From: Entamoeba invadens IP1
Taxonomy: Eukaryota; Evosea; Mastigamoebida; Endamoebidae
Direction of reading: 5' to 3'
NCBI RefSeq assembly: GCF_000330505.1
Contig: NW_004443761.1
Coordinates: forward strand, 46,478-78,075
DNA length: 31,598 nucleotides
Translations under genes and position numbers: made by a program
Shown: in pieces, positions 9,552 through 19,403 of the stretch
How the letters are laid out: each line of letters begins with the position of its first letter
Position numbering within the stretch: the first letter of the stretch is position 1
The notes under the pieces: model-generated
The model's database searches: none
What the model saw: the letters and a program-made list of their open reading frames with translations, nothing else
Told to the model about the DNA's origin: nothing

Positions 9552-11226
9552 GAATGATTAAATCGTTATAAAATTACTTTATATTCCTTACTGAAAAATA
9601 TAGGGGTTTTCTAAAACTATTTTAACAAGTAAATCGATTATTCTTTTTTATTGTTATTGTTATTTGTTACGATTTAAGGTCCATTTGTACAAACAATAGT
9701 TTTGTGGTTTGAAAATACAGTATTTTTGGTTCCCCAAACAAAAGGGCGTTTCAAAGTGGTTTATTAAGTTTAAATTGACAACATTGAAACAAAAAATGAT
9801 TAAAACTGTTATATTGAATAAACATGGTAAAACTTAATCATTTCTTGAGTTTATAACAATTAAGCTGAGTTTTTCAAACCAACATCAAGTTATGTTTATA
9901 GTATAATTTTTACTAAATATTTTATAAAAAAAATATTAACTAAATATACATACCAAAAAATATATATTTTATTAAAGAAAGTTATTTACATATTTTATTT
10001 TTTTATGTTTATTAAATAACAATTAAGTTTGTTTTCTTTTTTAAAACATAACATGGTTAATTTTTTATTATTTTATAATTAATTGAATTATTTTATTAGA
10101 ATATTTCTAAAATGTCTAGAAGTGAATTTTATTAAATTTTTTCTAAAAAGAAAATCATTGAGTATAATTGTAATTATCTTTAAAATTTTTGAGGAGAAAG
10201 AAAACTATTTGGTCAGATAATTTATTATTATTTAAAAGTTATTAGAATACGAACAGTAATCAATTACATTATTTACCATTATCATAAATTAGAAAACCAA
10301 ATGTTTTGTGTAAAATATGCCATATTGTAAACCAATTTGTTTTATTTTTTGATTATATTGTTTTCTACTCATTAAGAACATGTTATTAATTTGGTTTTTA
10401 ATCATAAGAAAAACAACTAAAAATATTTAAAAGCTATATGTGTATTACTAAACTGTTTAGTACTTTAATAATACAAAACAATTTTTTATAACTATTTTTG
10501 TTGATTGAATGGAAATATTGGTTTCAGATAAAATTTAATTATTTTCAACAAAGTCTGCCAACCAATCTTGTTATAAAAAAAATTAAAACAATAAAATGGT
10601 AAATTACATTATTATTTTTATAAAACGCAAATGAAATGACAAAACACAATTATTTGTACCATATAAATTGTAAAATAAAATGAAACAACAATTATATTAA
10701 AACAAAGATGTTTATTTTTTCGTTGCAATAAAATAATCAATAATTTTAAAACAAAAAAACTTTTCAATGTTTTATTGATACTTGTTTTTGGCCACTATAT
10801 TATATTTATTTAAAAATCATCAAAATTTAAAAGATGCAATTTCAATGAGGCAAGAATAAAGTTGTAAATCAGTTTCCAAGTTTTTTAAAGTACTCACCCA
10901 AAACATATTTTAATATTATAACCATTAATACAGTTATTAAGCAAATTGTTTCTTATTTTTGATGTGATAAAATTAATTTCCAAACCATAAAAAAAGTCGT
11001 TTTAAATAGCCGAATCACTTTAGTAAATTGTCATTTTCACAAAAGTTAAGTTACGAAGAAAAACATGTCATTTTGATGATTGGAGTTGTGTTCTATTCTG
11101 TTTTTAATAACCAAAAGAGATAAGGAGTTTGAATGAAAATATAAACTTTTCAAAATAATTTTGCTTTGTAAAATTGTAAAAAAAAAGTTGTTCCAATTTA
11201 TTAAAAAATGAAACTGAAATATTCAA
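9552..11226. other. Divergent intergenic region between Hgl and Igl
   Basis: 1675 bp shared upstream region of two oppositely transcribed lectin genes. On the minus strand the Hgl start is preceded by AATCATTC, reminiscent of the Entamoeba initiator, with AATATAAAG about 45-50 bp upstream as a TATA candidate. There is no coding frame and no paired terminal repeat. Nothing in it resembles the transposon ends found either side of the locus. Confidence 0.5.
11217..11226 (+). promoter_or_regulatory. Initiator-like sequence at the Igl start
   Basis: AAATATTCAA immediately precedes the Igl ATG and matches the E. histolytica initiator AAAAATTCA at most positions. This is consistent with the very short 5' leaders of Entamoeba mRNAs. 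It also supports 11227 over the out-of-frame ATG at 11208. Confidence 0.35.
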
Positions 11227-14200
11227 ATGTTTTTAACCTTATTTGCAATACTTTTGGTAAACGCAGATCCCTTTTTAAAGGTAGGAGATAAGGAACCCAG
11301 AGAGACTCACCAAAATTGTAAAAAATTTACAAGAATACTTGATAAAGATGGAAATCCCACTAACACAATCAATTGTATTGAGTGTGAGAATAGTTATTTC
11401 AAACTTGAAGATGGAAAATGTGTTTATGATTCAACAAATTGTAATGTTACTGATCCCTATGTGTATTTGAGTAGCAATGAATGCAAATTTTGTGATTATG
11501 GGTGCAACAGTTGTGATAAATCAGGTACTTGTACTTGTTCTTTTAACAGTGATGTTGACACATGCAAGCAATGTGTGAGTACCTTTGATTCGGGAAGTGG
11601 AACAAAAACAAAGAAATGCAAGTATTGTGGACAAGGACTTGCAACAAATGTAAATATGGATGCATGCGAAGCTGCTCCAAATGGAAATGAAGTTTTTGAT
11701 AAAACAAATTGTGCTCTTTCTGGAATAAAAGAAGGCAAACAAGTTTGTTTGAAATGCTTTGGTAACAAGACAATAGATAGTGATAAACTCCATTGTCAAT
11801 ACGAACTAAAGGTGATTGAAGGATGTATTAGACAGAATGGCGACAACTGTTTGAAGTGTGATGTTGGGTATTATCTATCATCTAAAACATGTGTTAAAAA
11901 AGACGAAAACTGTAATATACTCAAAGAAACGTCTAATGATGTAATTTGCACTTCTTGTAGAGAAGGTTATTATTTTAATGATAAAGGAAAATGTACAATG
12001 TGTGAAGTGAGCGGAGAAGAAAATAAACAATACGATAGTTTGTGCGAATTGTACGATGCCAATAAATGTATCCAATGTAGCATGCGATGTAAAGTAGTGG
12101 GAAGTAAATGTGTTTCTAATCACTGTGTTGAATTTAAATCTGATGGAAAATGTGGGATTTGCGAAGATGGATATTTTGCACTTAATGGCGAATGTAATCT
12201 ATTTGCAAATGGTGGGTTAGAGATGTCTTCTGGAAGCCCAACTTGCAAGGCTGGATATTATCTTGATTATAATATAGAAACAAAAGTTTATTCGTGCAAA
12301 AAATGCAAAGGACATTTTATGGATTGTTTAACTGAGGACACACCAATGCCTGGAAGTTCTTTGTATGATAACTGGAAGTCTACCAAAGCAGAACCATGTG
12401 AAGATGAAAATTGCGCCCAATGTGCTGATGATGGTGTAACTTGTTACAAATGCGCTTTTAACAATGGAAGCCCAAGTGGTGTTTTATTAAACGGAAAATG
12501 CATTTTAACTCCAACCGACAATATTTTAGAAATTGTTGGTACTTATGACACAACTTATAAATTCTGTAAGTACAAAGGAGTCAATTCTTTCTTTGAAGAG
12601 TTGGTACCTGCATATAATGAAACTACCAACCCTGGAAGTAAATGCAATCCGATACTGAGAAGAAGTTACATGTACAAAACACAAACCACTGGTAAAACTG
12701 AAATAGAGTGCGCGAAAAGCAATAGAGACGTGACCAAAAATTGTATGTGTAAAAATGGATATTATCAAACAAATGCCTCAACGTTTACAGATTGTACAAA
12801 AATGTCTAACCTTGAAGGATGTATTGAAAGTGCAAATGGTAAACATTGCACACTCTGTGCAACTGGAGCAAAATACACATCAGAAGGAAAATGTGTCTGT
12901 CCAAAGGGAACTTATTTGAAAGATGACAAATGTGAAAGGTGCCCAGAGAAATGCGCAACTTGTGTCTTGGAAACTGGTAAAACTGAAGTGACTTGTAAGA
13001 CATGTCAACCAGAACCTTATGAAGGACAAGGAAGAGATCCAGCAAATAAATGTGAATGTAAAACAAACTTTGTAACTGAAGCTAATAAGATAGATGTCTG
13101 TGTCGAGAAAATTGAAGGATGTTCAACAGAAAATAAATACATTGTTCAAAACAAACAAATCAATTGTTTGGAATGTGATAAAGAACATATGGCAATTGGA
13201 TACGGACTAACACAGTGTTCGCAATGTGTTGATGGATATTATTTGGACGAAGCAAAAGATTGTAAAGTGTGCGACCATGGAATTGGGTGTTTAACATGTG
13301 ATAAAACTGCTTGCACTCAATGTAAAGATGGCAATGCTATTTTAGGACCCACTTCAAACCCAACGAAATATTGTACTACCTGCAAAGAAGGGTACACATT
13401 TAATTCAACTGATGGAACATGTGCAAGATGTCCAAGTGTTTGCAATGGTTGTGAAATTAAAGATGAAAAAATAGAATGTCTGGGTTGTAAGAATGGCAAA
13501 CAGATACCAAACTGTGAATGTGAAAATGGTGTCTACCTTGATCCAAATACCAATACATGTGTTGCTTGCCCCAATGATCGAAAGGTTTGCAAAGGCAATT
13601 GTGACTATGGAAACGGCATTTACGTCCATTGTACCGAGTGTGTTGATGTCTTGAGAGAACCAACAACAAATTGTACCACATGCAAAGACACTAACAGGTT
13701 TTTAGACTCCAATGGCAATTGTGAACAATGCGCTGAAAATTGCAATGTTTGTACTGATAAAGAGCATTGCACTGTTTGTGATCCAGCGACTTTTAGAACT
13801 GGTTTTACATGTGAAAAGTGTGTCAAAGGGTATTACTTGGACACTGATAAATGTAAACAATGTGACAGTAAATGTGAGAATTGTACAAGTGCAACGGACT
13901 GTGAAAAATGCATTGATGTAAACCGCAAGCCGGTTCCAGGGAAGATGTGCGAAGGATGTAATGATGGGTATTATCTAAGTGGAGAAAGCTGTTTGACGTG
14001 TTCGAAGAATTGCAAAGTATGTGAAGACCAAACGAAGTGCGTTAAATGTGCTGTTGAAAATTTCTTTAAGGAAACTCCTGTTGATGGAACATGTGTGTGC
14101 ATTGAAGGATATGTTTACGACACAAAAACTCAGACTTGCGATCCATGTAAAGACAAATTGAATGAATTCTGTTCTTCGTGTAGTACAGAAAAATGCTCTG

Positions 14201-14448
14201 TGTGTAATGCAGAGTATTTTGAACCTAAAGGAGGCGAATGTGTATGCAAAGAAGGTTATTACACGACATCATGGGGAGCTTGTGTGCCTTGTGACAGACA
14301 TATCAGTGGATGCGTACTTTGTGATGGAAAAGACTCATGCAGTAAATGCAAAGATGGGTATACACTTAATAAAACTTCGGGAAAGTGTAATGGAGCAATT
14401 AAAATGGTAATTATTATGGTGACTATTGCTCTTGCACTTTTGTTCTAA
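11227..14448 (+). CDS. igl: Gal/GalNAc lectin intermediate subunit
   Basis: 1073 residues, close to the ~1100 of E. histolytica Igl1/Igl2. A signal peptide (MFLTLFAILLVNA, 1-13) is followed by about a thousand residues of CxxC-rich, EGF/furin-like units such as CxxCxxGYYLxxxxCxxC, repeated to the end. The C-terminus is a short hydrophobic stretch after KCNG (IKMVIIMVTIALALLF) with no tail, the signature of a GPI-attachment signal. Igl is known to associate non-covalently with the Hgl/Lgl heterodimer at the amoeba surface and to contribute to carbohydrate binding and contact functions. CxxC-rich surface proteins form a larger family that includes transmembrane kinases, but the length and the GPI signal without a kinase domain fit Igl. 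The frame is intact. It is transcribed away from Hgl. Confidence 0.9.
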   Translation: MFLTLFAILLVNADPFLKVGDKEPRETHQNCKKFTRILDKDGNPTNTINCIECENSYFKLEDGKCVYDSTNCNVTDPYVYLSSNECKFCDYGCNSCDKSGTCTCSFNSDVDTCKQCVSTFDSGSGTKTKKCKYCGQGLATNVNMDACEAAPNGNEVFDKTNCALSGIKEGKQVCLKCFGNKTIDSDKLHCQYELKVIEGCIRQNGDNCLKCDVGYYLSSKTCVKKDENCNILKETSNDVICTSCREGYYFNDKGKCTMCEVSGEENKQYDSLCELYDANKCIQCSMRCKVVGSKCVSNHCVEFKSDGKCGICEDGYFALNGECNLFANGGLEMSSGSPTCKAGYYLDYNIETKVYSCKKCKGHFMDCLTEDTPMPGSSLYDNWKSTKAEPCEDENCAQCADDGVTCYKCAFNNGSPSGVLLNGKCILTPTDNILEIVGTYDTTYKFCKYKGVNSFFEELVPAYNETTNPGSKCNPILRRSYMYKTQTTGKTEIECAKSNRDVTKNCMCKNGYYQTNASTFTDCTKMSNLEGCIESANGKHCTLCATGAKYTSEGKCVCPKGTYLKDDKCERCPEKCATCVLETGKTEVTCKTCQPEPYEGQGRDPANKCECKTNFVTEANKIDVCVEKIEGCSTENKYIVQNKQINCLECDKEHMAIGYGLTQCSQCVDGYYLDEAKDCKVCDHGIGCLTCDKTACTQCKDGNAILGPTSNPTKYCTTCKEGYTFNSTDGTCARCPSVCNGCEIKDEKIECLGCKNGKQIPNCECENGVYLDPNTNTCVACPNDRKVCKGNCDYGNGIYVHCTECVDVLREPTTNCTTCKDTNRFLDSNGNCEQCAENCNVCTDKEHCTVCDPATFRTGFTCEKCVKGYYLDTDKCKQCDSKCENCTSATDCEKCIDVNRKPVPGKMCEGCNDGYYLSGESCLTCSKNCKVCEDQTKCVKCAVENFFKETPVDGTCVCIEGYVYDTKTQTCDPCKDKLNEFCSSCSTEKCSVCNAEYFEPKGGECVCKEGYYTTSWGACVPCDRHISGCVLCDGKDSCSKCKDGYTLNKTSGKCNGAIKMVIIMVTIALALLF

Positions 14449-14967
14449 AAACAAAGTTTTATTTTGATGTTATTTTTATCAGAAATTATTTTAAAAAACA
14501 ATAACAAGGTTCTTTATTTTGAAAGTTCAATCTATAACAACACAACAATTATCGCAATATGATTCTTATGTGTTTTTACACTTTTAATTTATTAAGTAAT
14601 AAGCAATTATAATAAATTATTTGTGGTTTTTTCTGTCAATGCCATTGCTTTAGTAGTGATACTATACCATCAAGTGTGACACTAATTTATTATCAGTGAT
14701 ATGTTTCTGATATACAAATTATAATTGTTTTATTTTATTTTATCAACCATGCTAATAATATCGTTTAGATATTTTAAAAAAGTGAATTATTCAATTAACA
14801 TTTTAATAAATTATAGAATACAAAATTAATAAAATAATTATAAATGGTTCCTTTTGAAAAAAAAGTGTAGAAATTATTTTTAGATAATAAATTGTTGTTA
14901 AATTATCATTAGTTTTTCAATATTTTTGTTATAGTTTCACATTTAATTTTATATTTTATATTTGGAG
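14449..14967. other. Spacer between Igl and the hAT insertion
   Basis: AT-rich 3' flank of Igl. Apart from the BspA fragment at 14640-14699 I see no gene. It ends with ATTTGGAG (14960-14967), the left copy of the target duplication of the next element. Confidence 0.6.
14640..14699 (+). pseudogene. Relic of a BspA-like LRR gene
   Basis: Nineteen codons, then a stop, reading ...CFSSDTIPSSVTLIYYQ. The core IPSSVT and the surrounding DNA (CATCAAGTGTGACAC) match the repeat unit of the LRR gene at 535-1083, in opposite orientation. It is a fragment of less than one repeat with no head or further units, so it is a dead remnant. Confidence 0.6.
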
Positions 14968-15238
14968 CAGGGCTGCAAACCGGATTCAACTGGTGGCTAA
15001 CCCGTCTTAATTTTTAAATATTTTCAGTCAGAATTTGTGTTTAGAACTATTATTTTTAATTCGTTGAATAAATTAATTAGGATTTGTCAGCCAGTAGTGA
15101 TAAAAAAATGGCTAGCCGCAAAATCTTCCAAACTATACACATTCTAAAATGATGGTAAAAAAGAAAACCATTTAAATAATGAGGAATAGAAAGTATAGTT
15201 TCATGTAGTTTTGAAAAGCCATAACAATTTTTCATGTT

Positions 15239-16621
15239 TAGGGTGCGCAATCGCAAGAGTAAAAAATTCTAAAGTGGTAGAAAGACTCTTTTGTAATAAT
15301 AACAAAGTTGATATTGCTCAAATTTTTTATATTTACTGAAAATGGTAAAAAAGAGACAAAATTCTTCTGTTTTCCGAAACGTGTACACAATTCACAATTA
15401 AAAAAACAGAAACTCCTTTTTCGAACCAAAAATGCAAAATATTTAAAAGATAAAAAAGAAATAACGGTTTTGTCAAATTTGAACAATTGAAAGTAAACTA
15501 TAAAGAACTTGATTATTTAAATCAACACTTAACTTTTTTTTTCAAAAAAACTAAAACCTTTTAACAGATGGCAAAAAACAATTAGTGTCAACTAAAAAAC
15601 TAATTAAAAATTAAATAAATTAAACGTTTATTTAATTAAAATTATATTAATCCCCAAAACAAAACTTGTATTTAAAAAATCAATAAAAACACATGCAAAA
15701 ATTCAAAAAAAAGTTTCTTTTGTTTAGAAGTATTTTTAAAAAGATTGTAAGAAGTGTTCCGAACATCGCAATTTCAACGCGAGATGTTCAAATTGTAAGT
15801 AAAAAAGTAAAGTCCAAATTATATCATAAATACCTCAATTTTCAATGAACAACGTCCTCTGTGTGAACCCACTTTTATTCACTTCACCCCGAAAACATCG
15901 ATGAAAATGACATAGACGATTTTGAAGTATTAAAAAATTACTCTCCAAAAAGTGTCGAGCTCAACACACTTTTGTTAAAATTTTTCATTACTGGAAATAT
16001 TTTTTGGCGACAGGTAACAAATCCATTCTTGGTCGAGTTGATCAAGCTCCTTGACCCCAATGTGAAGCTGTGTGGAACCACCACATTTAGAACTTCATTG
16101 CTAAACAAAGTCTACAACGACAAACTGAAAAGTTTTATATCCGAAGCCAGAGAAAAAACCAACTTTAGTTTTTTTTTACAATTTATCGAATTATATTTCT
16201 TCCTTTTTTTAAGTTGAGACTTGCTAAAAATAATCTCAGCTTTAAAAAACAAGATAATACCTTTTATTTTCAAAGTTATTCCTTTTTCCCTTTTTTACAA
16301 TTAAATTTTATATTTTTGTGGTAAAAGAATAAAGTTTTTTGGAGGTTTGTAAAAAAAGATGAAGAAATCGGTATTTTTTCTTTTTGGTGATGAAAATGAT
16401 TTTGAAATTAAAAATGCAAATAATAATAAAAACTGGTTTTTTTCTTTTTGTTGATGATTTTTGATTTTTTGGTCGAAATGGCATATCTCAAAAAGGAACT
16501 ACAAGTTCCATGGTATTTGCAGATTGCGATTATTGAAAAATAATGATTGTCTTATGCAAATAGATTTTTAATGTAAAAAACGGGCATTTTGGGCAATATT
16601 GGTTTGCGGTTGCGCACCCTA
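15239..16621. mobile_element. Nested hAT element B, 1383 bp, with perfect 8-bp TSD
   Basis: The ends are TAGGGTGCGCAATCG and CGGTTGCGCACCCTA. They are flanked by TTCATGTT at 15231-15238 and 16622-16629, a clean 8-bp target duplication. It lies entirely inside the older 14968-18097 element and carries the transposase remnant at 15693-16217. It is the same family as element A (1930-3559) but in opposite orientation. Confidence 0.9.
15693..16217 (+). pseudogene. Decayed hAT transposase fragment in element B
   Basis: One frame read from 15693 is broken by two stops near 15846-15866 and then runs open to 16217. The second part contains TGNIFWRQVTNPFLVELIKLL, then DPNVKLCGTTTFRTSLLNKVY. This matches the hAT transposase segment around 'glPF..ve.p.F..l...l.P.y..PSr.tl...ll...y'. 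In another frame near 15770-15800 is a KKCSEHRNFNARCSNCK peptide resembling a BED zinc finger, so a frameshift has also occurred. The catalytic core after this point is missing. It cannot encode an active transposase. Confidence 0.7.
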
Positions 16622-18361
16622 TTCATGTTTTTTAATAGTTTTAAAACATAGTAAATTAAATTAATGGTAATAGTTTGTCGTTTATGTCAAACAAAAAATA
16701 CTTAAGTAAATTATAGTAATAAATGATTATTTATTCAGAAAAGAAAAACACAAAAAACAAAAAGACAAAAAACAATATGTTATACCATTTTATTATTATG
16801 TTTATAAAAAAGTCAATTTTTGTAAAATTGTAATGTATCACAACCATCTTTATTTTGAATAATTTTTATAACATAAATATGAACATTTAATTGTTTGATG
16901 TGTTGTGTTTTCATCAACAGACATTACTTGTTTTTTTATGTAATCATAACAACTAAATTCTTGAAGTGTTTTAATTAGATATTCTACAAAATGATGTACT
17001 ACTGATAAAAGCAAGTATATTGTTATCTGACATGTACTCAAAATACATGTTCAAATAGATTACCCAAATCTAACACTTTTTGAATTTAAATAAAAAAGAA
17101 AATGTTTATAATATTTAACACCGACAATTTGTTTTAGATAATAATTGATAATTCATAGTGTAACATAAAACACAACAATTCAACGACCATTTAAATATGT
17201 TTGGAAAAGGATTATACACACAACTAATTATAAATAATATGTATTATTTAAAATGACATAAATTGTTTGTGTGAGTCCAAACAAATTGTTTAATTTTGTA
17301 CAAGTTGATTCAAAGTTGTTAACAACTTGTATTTAATTTTGAATAAAAAACTATTATCATGTTTTCATTGTCAAATGTGCTGTTTAGAACACAACGAAAT
17401 TAACATAAAAATAAATATATTTATATTGTATTGTCCAACCTTGTAATGTCAATTTATATTTTTTAATTTTCATTCAATGAAACAACAAACTGTCATATAA
17501 ATTAATTTGTGTCAAGATTTTTAATCACTTTATTTTATATTTTAGTTTTAATAATGCTAATATTTGAAATAAAAAATAAATAAAAACTTTTTTTTGTGTT
17601 TTATTTGATACACTGATTCGTGTTTAATAAATACAATAAAACAGTGATTACTTTAAGGTTTGAACATGTTAAATTATATATCGTGTTCTAACACAGCATG
17701 CAATGACAACGTTTTTATTTTACTTCAATCCAATGACATTTTCCTATTATTTATTTATGCCATTCAATCAAAATTTTTTCTCAAAAACTTATTTGTTTTT
17801 ATTTTCAATAGTTTTTGGTTTTAATATTTAAATTTTTCTTATTTGTTTTTTCTGGTTATTATTTGTTTTTCAAAACACTTTTGGTCTTATTATTTGAAGG
17901 ACGGAATAAAGTGCAGTTTTGAGCATATTATTCAAAAACATTCCCAAAACAGCATATTTTTTATTTTTTATGATTATTTTCCTTAAATTGAGCAAAATAA
18001 TTCTTTTGTGAATAGGATTTTTTATTTTATCCAAAAAGATAAAATGCCATTATTTCTTTTTCAAAAAACGATTATTTAATTGAGGTTTGCAGCCCTTATT
18101 TGGAGAAATATAGGTGTTTTTTGATTACAATTATTATTTATTAGAGTTACTAATAAATGATAAATAATAAATAATTAGTAATTAGTTATAATGCAAGTTA
18201 AAAATATATGTTTTTTTTTGTTGGAAGTTTGATATTATGATATTTTAAATTTTTGAATAATTAAAATTCGTTAATATTTATCAAGTAAGAATGTAAAAAA
18301 ATATTAAATAAAAATTATAATTGAACAAAAAAGTTTAAAAAACTAACACAATAAAAAATAA

Positions 18362-18571
18362 AAAAGACATGAAATACAGCATAACAGCTTCTCTGTGTTC
18401 ATTAAACGATCTTTCGAAAATTTTTCAGCTTTGGGGGTTGATTTAATACGCCTCGTCAATCTAACAAAGACATCTCCACAAGAGATCAAGAAGCTTATTC
18501 CACACCCAATATTTCAAAAATGCGGTGTGGAATTGTACAAACAAGATGACGCCATCAACCTTAGATTCTAA
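18362..18571 (+). pseudogene. Unidentified coding-like fragment
   Basis: A 69-codon open stretch without an ATG, ending in TAA. It contains FSALGVDLIRLVNLTKTSPQ and later LIPHPIFQKCGVELYKQDD. The composition is protein-like and the GC clearly higher than the surrounding spacer. I do not recognise the family. It starts right after a stop codon and sits 265 bp beyond the hAT target duplication, so it may be the tail of a gene whose front is gone. Confidence 0.35.
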
Positions 18572-18742
18572 TTTAAGGCGTCTTTAAATCTGGGATAGTT
18601 GTTACATTGAGTGTTGCTTTATTTTCAACAAGTTTGATTTTCAAAACTTGTTTTCATTCGGGAAATATCACAATGACACTCTGAACGCCATAATAAATAT
18701 ACGCCTCCATTTAATTCTTTGCTGTCTCAATTAATTCTTCCT

Positions 18743-19403
18743 TTAATCGTAATTAAATCGCGTTTTCAAGTTTTTGTTATCGAGTGGGAGTGACACCAAA
18801 AGGAGTAATATTTTATTTCTAAATTGTATCTTGAATTTATACACCTGTTTGTTGGCAGCAACATAAAAATTGACTTCAGTCTCATTTCCACCTTCTCTTT
18901 CACAAATTCGCCAAACTTGTCTGTCATACAAGAGAAGAGCAACGTATTTTAATTCCCACAAAACTGCTTAACAACTTTTTGAACAGAGTCTTTGAAGACA
19001 TCTTTCCCCAAACACACTGATGTTTTCCACTCAACTTCTTCCTCAAACACTTCATGCTGTCGTTATGTGCAAAGAATACTCCTGACATGTTGGTGGGAAT
19101 AAGCGAAATTTGTTTCACTCTGGTTTAATTCCCTTTTGGTTGTTTTCTCAATGTCAGTGCGGCAAGTTTGGAAATTTTCTTGTTGATCTCCAAAAAGTAG
19201 TACTTTGGTTTGTTGTAATGTAACCCAAGATTTGACGCTTCTCCAACTTCTTGCATTATTCTGACTGCTGTGAGTCCATCAACCAGACATTGGGATATCT
19301 TGACAACCAACTGTTTGCTACATTCGGACTCGGGACTGGGGGATTCGGGGACACGGACACAGGGACACTGGAGCCTTTTGCCGACTTGAATCCAAGCCGG
19401 CAC
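18743..19403 (-). pseudogene. Broken unidentified gene, minus strand
   Basis: Three successive minus-strand frames carry protein-like sequence: 19125-19403 (VVKISQCLVDGLTAVRIMQE ... NKPKYYFLEINKKISKLAAL), 18924-19118 (KQISLIPTNMSGVFFAHNDS ... SGKHQCVWGK) and 18743-18961 (YDRQVWRICEREGGNETEVN ...). A stop separates the first two and a frame change the last two, which fits one gene decaying by stops and indels. Near 19325-19370 the plus strand is a G-rich run unlike anything else in the window. I do not recognise the family. An undetected intron could explain some of the frame changes, but I could not place consensus splice sites. Confidence 0.35.

Larger units (their letters stand above)
14968..18097. 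mobile_element. hAT element, 3130 bp, with perfect 8-bp TSD, carrying a nested insertion
   Basis: The left end is CAGGGCTGCAAACC. The right end is its inverted copy, GGTTTGCAGCCCTT, differing only in the outermost base. The element is flanked by identical ATTTGGAG at 14960-14967 and 18098-18105, an 8-bp duplication as hAT makes. Removing the nested element B (15239-16621) and its duplication leaves about 1.74 kb with no transposase-like frame, so this copy is non-autonomous. Its right 127 bp recur inverted at 1708-1834. Similarity between its own two ends stops after the short TIR. Confidence 0.9.

Noticed and set aside
9714..9760. TACAGT followed by ATTTTTGGTTCCCC as a mariner terminus
   Set aside because: TACAGT is expected many times by chance in such AT-rich DNA, and there are no half-sites and no inverted partner.
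11496..13826. Minus-strand open frames opposite Igl
   Set aside because: They are antisense shadows produced by the regular CxxC codon pattern.
15238..15490. Overlapping short frames on both strands at the left end of element B
   Set aside because: Lys/Phe-rich products of AT-rich repeats; no motif, and they overlap the TIR.
4019..18105. Idea that the whole 16-kb lectin block transposed as one hAT unit
   Set aside because: The octamers outside 1708 and 18097 differ, and the right end has its own left partner at 14968 with a perfect duplication.
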